In this document: piece by piece, positions 1 to 5,212 of the stretch
Layout of the letters: each line of letters begins with the position of its first letter
Numbering within the stretch: the first letter of the stretch is position 1
Origin: Sutterella parvirubra YIT 11816
Lineage (GTDB): Bacteria > Pseudomonadota > Gammaproteobacteria > Burkholderiales > Burkholderiaceae_F
DNA length: 6,856 nucleotides
Assembly: GCF_000250875.1 (NCBI RefSeq)
Contig: NZ_JH605011.1
Span: 70,177 to 77,032 of the forward strand
Direction: 5' to 3'
Position numbers and translations under genes: made by a program
Notes under the pieces: model-generated
What the model saw: the letters and a program-made list of their open reading frames with translations, nothing else
Databases searched by the model: none
What the model was told of the DNA's origin: nothing

Positions 1-121
1 CGACGGCGCCGTCGAGGTAGTCCTGAGGGTTCGCGACGAAGTCGGCGAGGCCCGCCCAAAGGGCGGCGCGGGTCACTTCGCCGGGGGCGCAGACGCGGAT
101 GATGTGTTCGTGAAAGACCAT
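1..121 (-). CDS. Partial small protein, possibly SRPBCC/AtaL-like (DUF1857) family
   Basis: Only the first 40 codons are inside the window; the 3' end lies beyond position 1. The ATG is at 121-119, 26 nt after the aapM stop, on the same strand and probably in the same transcript. The codon use is GC-rich like its neighbours. Visible features are an N-terminal FHEHIIRV strand, then VTRAALWAGLADFV and NPQDYLDGAV. The order 'hydrophobic strand, TR-x-x-LW-x-GL, then NP-x-x-(F/Y)L' resembles the beginning of AtaL-like/DUF1857 proteins of the SRPBCC fold (about 150 residues, function unknown in bacteria); this is a from-memory family match on a short fragment. It is clearly not the Walker A-bearing start of an AapP ATPase, which would be expected here. 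No convincing Shine-Dalgarno sequence precedes the ATG, so the start is probable rather than certain. Confidence 0.55.
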   Translation of the reverse strand, partial: MVFHEHIIRVCAPGEVTRAALWAGLADFVANPQDYLDGAV

Positions 122-147
122 GATCGTTTGAAAAGATGGAAGGCGTC

Positions 148-1242
148 TCAGGCGTCCGCGTGGCGGCGGCTCTTCCCGCCCGTGAGCCGGGCTTCGAGCC
201 ACAGGCTGTAGCGCGAGATGATGAAGCTCGAGACGAAGTAGATGAGCGTCACGAAGACGTAGCCTTCGACGAAGTAGGCGCGCCACTGCGCGTCTCCCAA
301 GGCAAGGCGCAGGCTCCCCAGGAGGTCGTACATCGACACCACGGTGACGAGCGACGTGTCCATGAAGCAGGAGAGCAGGCTGTTGACGAAGGCCGGAATG
401 ACGGCGACCAGGGCCTGCGGGAGAAGCACCGAGCCGTAGACCTGGCGCTTGGTGAGGCCGAGCGACAGGGCGGCCAAGGTCTGACCCTTCGGCACCGTCT
501 GCAGGCCGCCCCTCACCGTTTCCGCGATGTAGGCCGCCTGGAAGAGCACGATCGCGAGGGCGACGCGCCAGAAGGCGTCCACACGCACGCCCGCGGGCAT
601 GAGAAGCGGAAAGATGAAGGTCGCGACGAAGAGCACCGTGATGAGGGGCACCCCGCGCACGAGTTCGATGTAGCCCGCGGAAACCGCCGAGATGATCGGC
701 ATTTCGCTGCGGCGCCCGATCGCGAGCAGAATCCCGAGCGGGACGGAAAGCGTCATGCCGACCAACGTCAGCACGACGGTGAGCGGGAGCCCGCCCCACA
801 TGTCGGTCGAGATGGACGAGAGCCCGAAGACCCCGCCCAGCATCAGGACGAAGAAGGCGATGAGGGTCGCGGCCCAACCGAGCGCGATGATGCGCGCCCC
901 CCTGCGGTTCCAGAGGCCAGGGAGCGCCGTGACGCAGAGCATGAGGACGACGAGGATCGTCGCGGTCCCGGGGCGCCACTGCAGTTCGTGCGGGTAGCGC
1001 CCGAAGAGGATGAGGCGCCACTTCTCGTCGACGAACCCCCAACAGGCGCCCGACGCCTGACGGCAGGCTTCGAGGTCGTTTTGCCAAACGGCCGAGAGGA
1101 CCGCCCAGTCGAGCGCCTTCCAGCCCGCCAGAAGGACGACCGCCGCGATGAGGACCGTGAGGACGGCCGCTCCGGGCGAGTAGAAGAGCTTCTGGCGCAG
1201 GATCGCGAGGAGGCCGGTGCGCGGTGCGTTCGGATGCGTCAT
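148..1242 (-). CDS. aapM: General L-amino-acid ABC transporter permease AapM
   Basis: This is an inner-membrane permease of 364 residues, close to known AapM proteins. It is one half of the heterodimeric channel that moves amino acids delivered by the binding protein into the cytoplasm. A first membrane segment lies at about 25-45. It is followed by a periplasmic stretch with the AapM-typical ACWGF (67-70) and FGRYPHELQWR (80-90) signatures. More membrane segments lie at about 93-110, 118-140 and 152-176, and the conserved YIELVRGVPL at 191-200. The HAAT permease EAA loop, which contacts the ATPase, spans about 237-263 (AETVRGG, then PKGQ and ALSLGL). The last membrane helix is near 326-342. 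The ATG overlaps the aapQ stop as ATGA, and a GAGGG ribosome binding site (1250-1254) lies 7 nt upstream, which together support coupled translation and this start. Related permeases occur in YhdXYZ-type systems, but the signatures point to the AapQM class. Confidence 0.93.
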   Translation of the reverse strand: MTHPNAPRTGLLAILRQKLFYSPGAAVLTVLIAAVVLLAGWKALDWAVLSAVWQNDLEACRQASGACWGFVDEKWRLILFGRYPHELQWRPGTATILVVLMLCVTALPGLWNRRGARIIALGWAATLIAFFVLMLGGVFGLSSISTDMWGGLPLTVVLTLVGMTLSVPLGILLAIGRRSEMPIISAVSAGYIELVRGVPLITVLFVATFIFPLLMPAGVRVDAFWRVALAIVLFQAAYIAETVRGGLQTVPKGQTLAALSLGLTKRQVYGSVLLPQALVAVIPAFVNSLLSCFMDTSLVTVVSMYDLLGSLRLALGDAQWRAYFVEGYVFVTLIYFVSSFIISRYSLWLEARLTGGKSRRHADA

Positions 1243-2432
1243 TGCGGCGCCCTCATGACAAGCTTGTTGACCGCGTTCATCACGACCGCGATGAGGAGGT
1301 TCACCGTGAGGTAGACCCCCATGATGATGCAGATGACTTCGAGCGCCTGCGCGCTCACGTTGATCGTCGTGTTGGCGATGTTGACGAGGTCGGGGTAGCC
1401 CACCATGACCGCGAGCGAAGAGTTCTTCGTGAGGTTCATGTACTGGCTCGCCAGGGGCGGAATCGCAAGACGCATCGACTGCGGGAAGATGACGTAGCTC
1501 ACGGTTTCAAGGAGCGTCAACCCCAGCGCCAGCCCCGCGTCCCACTGACCCGGGCGCACGGCGGCGACCCCGGCGCGGACGATTTCCGCGATGGAGGCCG
1601 ACGTGAACATCGTGAGCCCCACCCAGAGGGCGAGGAATTCGGGCGTGACGGCGGCGCCCCCGCGCATCGAAAAGCGCGTGGCGACGGGTGCGTCCCACCC
1701 GAAGGCAAAGCCCACAGTGAGCCACGCGGCGAAGCCTGCGAGGACGAACGCCCCGGCGGCCGCGACCCCGGCGATGAGCGCCGGTTGGCGGCGAAGCGTC
1801 ACCTTCCAGGCCCCGAACCCCGCGGCGGCGCCCACCAGCGCGAAGGCCGCCATGGCCCAGCCGCCCAGCTGGGGAACGGCGTAGAGAAGCCCGGTTTTGG
1901 AGAGATAGATCCAGTCCCCGAGACTCCACGCATCCCTCACCCCCGGCAGAAGCTCGGTGATGGTGAGGTAGATCGCGAGAAGAAGGACCAGAAGCGGCAC
2001 GTTTCGGTAGACCTCCACGTGCGCGGCGCCCAGAAAGCGCAGCCCCGGGTGGCGCGAAATCCGCATCACCCCGACGACGATCCCGAGCACCGTGGCGGTG
2101 AGAATCGAGAGGACCGAGACGTGAAGGGTGTTGAGGAGCCCGATCAGGAACGCCCGCCAGAGCTGATCGGCGCTCGTGAAGGGCAGAAGCTTCTCACCGA
2201 TGTCGAAGCCCGCGCGGCCGAAGAGGAACTCAAAGCCGTTGCGGATGTTCTTCGCTTCGAGGTTCTCCGCGACGTTCACGGAGAGCGCCGCAAGCACGCC
2301 CACCAAAAGGAGGATGAGCACCGCCTGCAGCGTGTACTCGCGACGGCGGCGGGCCTGCTCGCGTCGGCGCCAGGCCTCGTCTCCGGGAGTGGTCCACAAG
2401 CTGTCGCGCCAACGCGCGCCGAATCGCAGCAT
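1239..2432 (-). CDS. aapQ: General L-amino-acid ABC transporter permease AapQ
   Basis: This is the second permease of the importer, 397 residues, matching the roughly 400 usual for AapQ. An Arg-rich cytoplasmic N-terminus (RRREQARRRREY, 22-33) precedes the first membrane helix (36-54). Then comes the AapQ-type periplasmic segment FEFLFGRAGFDIGE (67-80), which in the family includes an NGF...AGFDI signature. The core permease domain begins with GLLNTLHVSVLS (98-109) and VYRNVPLLVLLL (141-152). There is a long insertion with extra hydrophobic helices (about 188-245), then RGGAAVTPEFLALW (257-270) and the EAA loop at about 280-305 (IAEIVRAG, RPGQW, ALGL). It forms the channel with AapM, whose ATG overlaps its stop. 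The ATG at 2432 is the first possible start after an in-frame stop at 2504-2502, but no Shine-Dalgarno motif is visible before it. A terminator-like hairpin lies just upstream, so its level may be lower than that of aapJ. Confidence 0.93.
   Translation of the reverse strand: MLRFGARWRDSLWTTPGDEAWRRREQARRRREYTLQAVLILLLVGVLAALSVNVAENLEAKNIRNGFEFLFGRAGFDIGEKLLPFTSADQLWRAFLIGLLNTLHVSVLSILTATVLGIVVGVMRISRHPGLRFLGAAHVEVYRNVPLLVLLLAIYLTITELLPGVRDAWSLGDWIYLSKTGLLYAVPQLGGWAMAAFALVGAAAGFGAWKVTLRRQPALIAGVAAAGAFVLAGFAAWLTVGFAFGWDAPVATRFSMRGGAAVTPEFLALWVGLTMFTSASIAEIVRAGVAAVRPGQWDAGLALGLTLLETVSYVIFPQSMRLAIPPLASQYMNLTKNSSLAVMVGYPDLVNIANTTINVSAQALEVICIIMGVYLTVNLLIAVVMNAVNKLVMRAPQ
1250..1254 (-). promoter_or_regulatory. 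Ribosome binding site of aapM
   Basis: Read on the minus strand, GAGGG lies 7 nt before the aapM ATG and within the last codons of aapQ. Together with the ATGA stop-start overlap it fixes the aapM start and suggests that ribosomes finishing aapQ reinitiate on aapM. Confidence 0.6.
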
Positions 2433-2454
2433 AGTCGGGTGGTGGTCTGAGAAA

Positions 2455-2494
2455 ACAAGAGAGGCCCCGGAATCCTCCGGAGCCTCGGGCTTGT
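2455..2494 (-). terminator. Terminator-like hairpin between aapJ and aapQ
   Basis: Read on the minus strand, GAGGC-U-CCGGA, a GGAU loop, then UCCGG-G-GCCUC form an 11-pair stem containing one U-G wobble. A further outer pairing of ACAAG (2494-2490) with CUUGU (2459-2455) is possible, and it runs directly into UUUUC. A GC-rich stem followed by a U-rich tail is an intrinsic terminator or attenuator pattern. It sits after the aapJ stop and before aapQ. In ABC importers this position often lets the binding protein be made in excess over the membrane subunits, through partial termination or protection of the 3' end of the message. The structure is seen in the sequence; the regulatory effect is inferred. 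Confidence 0.75.
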
Positions 2495-2507
2495 GAGAGG
2501 ATCAGCC

Positions 2508-3527
2508 TCAGCGGATCGGCATGGCGTACATCAGGCCGCCTTCCGTCCAGAGCTTGTTGAGGCCGCGCGGCAGGTTGAGGGCGGAGTTCGGGCCGAAGTA
2601 CTCGGTCCAGGATTCGCCGTAGTTGCCGACCTGCTTAATAATACGATAAGACCAGTCCTTGTCGAGGCCGAGCATGCGGCCCATGTCCTCGCCGGTGCCG
2701 ATCAGGCGCTGCACGTCGGGGTTGGCGGACGTCTTGCGGAGTTCGTCGACGTTCGCCTTCGTGACGCCCAGCTCTTCGGCGCCCAGGAACGCGGCGAAGG
2801 ACCAGCGCACGATCTGGAAGAACTCTTCGTCACCGCGGCGCACGGCCGGACCGAGGGGTTCCTTGCTGATCGTTTCGGGAAGGATCTCGTACTTCGTGGG
2901 ATCCTGCGCGAGCGTGCGCATGCCCGCAAGGTCGGACATGTCGGTCGTGTAGACGTCGCAGCGGCCCGAAAGGAAGGCGCTCTGCGTCGCTTCGGTCGTG
3001 TCGAAGACGACCGTCTTGTAGGTCATCTTGTTCGCGTTGAAGTAGTCGGCGAGCGTCTTTTCCGAAGACGTCCCGGACTGCACGCAGACCGTCGCGCCGT
3101 CCAATTCCTTGGCGCTCTTCACGTTGATGTCCTTCGGGACGATGAAGCCCTGACCGTCGTAGTAGGAGACGGCGACGAAGACGGAGCCCTGGCTCGCGTC
3201 GCGGGTCATCGTCCAGGTCGTATTGCGCGCGAGCATGTCGACTTCGCCCGACTGGAGCGCCGTGAAGCGTTGGGGCGAGGCGAGCGGCACGTACTTCACC
3301 TTTTCGCTGTCGCCCAGAACGGCGGCGGCGACCGCACGGCAGATGTTGACGTCGAGCCCGCGCCACTTGCCCTGGCTGTCCGCGCTGGAGAAGCCCGGCG
3401 CGGAGGTGTTGACGCCGCAGAGCAGGTGCCCGCGGGACTTGATGCTGTCGAGAACGGCGCCGGCGGAGGCGGGAGCCGCGGCAACTGCGCCCAGGGCCGC
3501 GGCGACGAAGACGGGAAGGAGCTTCAT
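2508..3527 (-). CDS. aapJ: General L-amino-acid ABC transporter substrate-binding protein AapJ
   Basis: This is the periplasmic receptor of the importer, 339 residues, the usual AapJ length (about 340). It has a Sec signal peptide: KLL, a hydrophobic core VFVAAALGAVAA and a likely cleavage after APASA (residue 22). The mature domain has AapJ-family landmarks: LCGVNT (36-41), RFTALQSGEVDMLARNTTWT (87-106), YYDGQGFIV (122-130), VCVQSGTSSE (147-156), GRCDVYTTD (188-196), ISKEPLGPAVR (220-230), VGNYGE (300-305) and the RGLN-x-LW-x-x-GG-x-x-Y-x-x-P tail. RNTTWT in particular is typical of the AapJ/YhdW group rather than of narrow-specificity His or Gln receptors. Four cysteines (37, 63, 148, 190) match positions I recall in rhizobial AapJ and could form disulfides. 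A GAGAGG ribosome binding site lies 9 nt before the ATG. It is the first gene of the operon. Expected substrates are a broad range of L-amino acids. Confidence 0.94.
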   Translation of the reverse strand: MKLLPVFVAAALGAVAAAPASAGAVLDSIKSRGHLLCGVNTSAPGFSSADSQGKWRGLDVNICRAVAAAVLGDSEKVKYVPLASPQRFTALQSGEVDMLARNTTWTMTRDASQGSVFVAVSYYDGQGFIVPKDINVKSAKELDGATVCVQSGTSSEKTLADYFNANKMTYKTVVFDTTEATQSAFLSGRCDVYTTDMSDLAGMRTLAQDPTKYEILPETISKEPLGPAVRRGDEEFFQIVRWSFAAFLGAEELGVTKANVDELRKTSANPDVQRLIGTGEDMGRMLGLDKDWSYRIIKQVGNYGESWTEYFGPNSALNLPRGLNKLWTEGGLMYAMPIR

Positions 3528-3536
3528 GGGTGCTTT

Positions 3537-3542
3537 CCTCTC
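3537..3542 (-). promoter_or_regulatory. Ribosome binding site of aapJ
   Basis: Read on the minus strand, GAGAGG is followed by 9 nt and the aapJ ATG. It is a good Shine-Dalgarno match and supports the chosen start, which is also directly in front of a textbook signal peptide. Confidence 0.7.
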
Positions 3543-3782
3543 GAAGGGTGGCTGAGTCCGGTGGACGGCGCGGTCCCGCTCTAAGCACTTTTACCGAAGC
3601 GGCCGCTATCCGTCGAAAAGCCCTTGGTTGGGTCAAACATGGCCCTCTCAAGGTGCCGTTTGAGTGTAGCGCAAGAACCCGCGGAAACTCGGGCCCCTTC
3701 TGAGCCCTTCTCCCTAGAGTTCTTGCCCGAGCGGGAAATGAAAGCGCACAAAATCCACAGAAAACAACGCATTAGAGACGCG

Positions 3783-3791
3783 TGATAAAAT
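3783..3791 (+). promoter_or_regulatory. Probable extended -10 promoter of paeA
   Basis: TGATAAAAT reads as an extended -10 element (TG, one base, TAAAAT). No good -35 hexamer is seen 16-18 bases upstream, which an extended -10 can tolerate. Transcription would start near 3797-3799, giving a leader of about 25 nt before the ATG at 3823. It sits in the most AT-rich stretch of the window. It is consistent with, but does not prove, a housekeeping sigma factor promoter. Confidence 0.5.
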
Positions 3792-3822
3792 TATTGGGTT
3801 CTTGTTTCCAAATGGCGGATGT

Positions 3823-5136
3823 ATGACTTCTCTCCCTCAGGTGTTTGCGCTTTTCGGCCTGGTGTTGCTCAGTGCCTTTTTCTCCGCGGCCGAAATCTCC
3901 CTGGCCGCAGCCAGCAAAACCCGGCTCCAATCGCTTGCCGACGAGGGTGACCGCCGTGCCGGCCTCGTGATGGAACTCCAAAACCATCCCGGCCAATTCT
4001 TCTCCGCGCTTCAGGTCGTCATCAACGCCGTCGCCCTTTTGGGCGGCATCGTCGGCGACGCGGCCTTCTCGCCCTTCTTCTCGTGGGCGCTGGGGAGCGT
4101 CGTGCCTGAGGCGAACTTGAAGCACGTGAGCTTCGCGCTCTCGTTCCTGCTCGCCACCTCGCTCTTCGTCATCTTCGCGGACCTCCTGCCGAAGCGCCTC
4201 GCCATCGGCCGCCCCGAAGCGATCGCCATGCGCGTCGTGCGCCCGATGCGGATCATCATCCGCGTGCTGCGCCCGATCGTCTTCGTGCTGGAGCGCTTGT
4301 CCGACGCCTGCATCCGCTCGCTCGGGATGCCGACGAAGCGCCAGGAGACGATCACCTCGGAAGACATTCTGGCGAGCGTGGGCGCCGGCACCGCCGCGGG
4401 CGTGATCGCCCCGCAGGAAGAAGCGGTGATCCAGAACGTGTTCGAGCTTGAAAGCCGACTCGTTCCCTCCGCGATGACCCCGCGCGAAAACATCGTCTAC
4501 TTCACGCTCGACGAGTCCGAAGACAGCATCCGCGCGAAGATCGCGACGGTGCCCTACAACCGCTTCCTCGTCTGCGACAAGGACCTCGATCATGTCGTGG
4601 GCTTCGTCGACTCCAAGCACCTCCTGCGCTGCGTCCTCGAAGAGAAGCCCATCAACTTCCGCGAAACGGGCCTCGTGCAGCCCTGCCAGTTCATTCCGGA
4701 CTCGCTCACGCTCTCCGAAGTGCTCGACGTCTTCCAGCGCACGCACGGCGACTTCGCGGTGATCCTCAACGAGTACGCGCTCGTCGTCGGCATCATCACG
4801 ATCAACGACGTGATGTCGACCGTGATGGCGGACCTCGTCACCACCTCGGACGAACTCCAGATCATCCCGCGCGAAGACGGCACGTGGTTGGTCGACGGCT
4901 CGACCCCGATCGACGACCTCGAGCACGCGCTCGGCATCGACGAGCTCCCCGAAGACTCGGCCTACGAGACCGTCGCGGGCTTCATGATGTACATGCTGCG
5001 CAAGATCCCGAAGCGCACCGACAAGGTGACGACGAACGGGTTCGCGTTCGAAGTGCTCGACGTCGACAACAACCGCATCGACCAGGTGCTCGTCACCCGC
5101 ATCAAGACGGTGCAGGACGCCCCCGCGGAAGACTGA
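3823..5136 (+). CDS. paeA: CNNM/CBS-domain membrane protein of the YtfL/PaeA (hemolysin C/CorC) family
   Basis: This is an inner-membrane protein of 437 residues. The CNNM membrane domain covers about 1-190, with SAFFSAAEISLAAASK (17-32), PGQFF (56-60), GGIVGDAAFSPFF (74-86) and FADLLPKRLA (118-127). Two cytosolic CBS domains follow at about 217-275 (SAMTPRENIVYF, FLVCDKDLDHVVGFVDSK) and 285-340 (FAVILNEYALVVGIITINDV). A CorC_HlyC domain lies at about 352-430 (WLVDGSTPIDD, ETVAGFMMYMLRKIPKRTD, NRIDQVLVTRI). Similarity to E. coli YtfL is close along the whole length. In enterics, YtfL was renamed PaeA after genetic evidence for cadaverine and putrescine export and pH tolerance; the wider family is linked to Mg or Co ions, so the substrate here is inferred. 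The ATG at 3823 is preferred: an in-frame TTG at 3802 would start almost at the predicted transcription start. GGCGGA (3814-3819) is a poor, closely spaced ribosome binding site. It stands alone, divergent from aapJ. Confidence 0.9.
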   Translation: MTSLPQVFALFGLVLLSAFFSAAEISLAAASKTRLQSLADEGDRRAGLVMELQNHPGQFFSALQVVINAVALLGGIVGDAAFSPFFSWALGSVVPEANLKHVSFALSFLLATSLFVIFADLLPKRLAIGRPEAIAMRVVRPMRIIIRVLRPIVFVLERLSDACIRSLGMPTKRQETITSEDILASVGAGTAAGVIAPQEEAVIQNVFELESRLVPSAMTPRENIVYFTLDESEDSIRAKIATVPYNRFLVCDKDLDHVVGFVDSKHLLRCVLEEKPINFRETGLVQPCQFIPDSLTLSEVLDVFQRTHGDFAVILNEYALVVGIITINDVMSTVMADLVTTSDELQIIPREDGTWLVDGSTPIDDLEHALGIDELPEDSAYETVAGFMMYMLRKIPKRTDKVTTNGFAFEVLDVDNNRIDQVLVTRIKTVQDAPAED

Positions 5137-5156
5137 CGGCGCTTCCCGCCCGATTG

Positions 5157-5195
5157 AAAAAGCCCCGCAGGACTCACCGGTCCGCGGGGCTTTTC
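5157..5195. terminator. Bidirectional intrinsic terminator between paeA and topB
   Basis: AAAAGCCCCGC (5158-5168) pairs perfectly with GCGGGGCTTTT (5184-5194), an 11-pair stem. Inside the loop, GGAC (5170-5173) pairs with GTCC (5180-5183), with one bulged A at 5169 and a TCACCG apex. There are T-tracts on both sides: TTTTC after the stem on the plus strand, and TTTTTC on the minus strand. It lies 21 nt after the paeA stop and about 18 nt after the topB stop, so it can end both converging transcripts. Confidence 0.9.
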
Positions 5196-5212
5196 TTCGT
5201 CGGAAAAGTCGA

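Larger units (their letters stand above)
3528..3801. other. Divergent intergenic region between aapJ and paeA
   Basis: This is about 270 bases without a credible gene. The right part (about 3735-3800) is visibly AT-richer than the flanking genes and holds the paeA promoter. The left part should hold the aapJ promoter. On the minus strand I see only weak candidates (a TTGACC at about 3633-3628 without a good -10, and a TACACT at about 3669-3664 without a good -35), so I do not call one. A 7-base inverted repeat, CTCGGGC (3688-3694) with GCCCGAG (3725-3731), lies midway and could be an operator or chance. The 63-codon minus-strand frame at 3581-3772 shows no family resemblance and is not annotated. 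Confidence 0.6.

Noticed and set aside
136..1314. Long plus-strand open frames opposite aapM and aapQ (136-1314, 1224-2450) and opposite aapJ (2493-3584)
   Set aside because: They encode Arg/Glu/Asp/His-rich low-complexity proteins with no domain resemblance. Such antisense frames are expected opposite GC-rich genes with strong third-position GC bias.
3556..3566. Small palindrome GTCC-GGT-GGAC near the aapJ start
   Set aside because: Four-base arms in a GC-rich leader are expected by chance, and it matches no operator I know.
3660..3700. Possible sigma-54 promoter for aapJ on the minus strand
   Set aside because: I looked for GG-N10-GC with TGGCAC/TTGC context and found no acceptable match.
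3581..3772. A 63-codon minus-strand frame upstream of aapJ
   Set aside because: It has no recognisable family, no clear ribosome binding site and mixed composition, and it lies in the intergenic region where promoter elements are expected.
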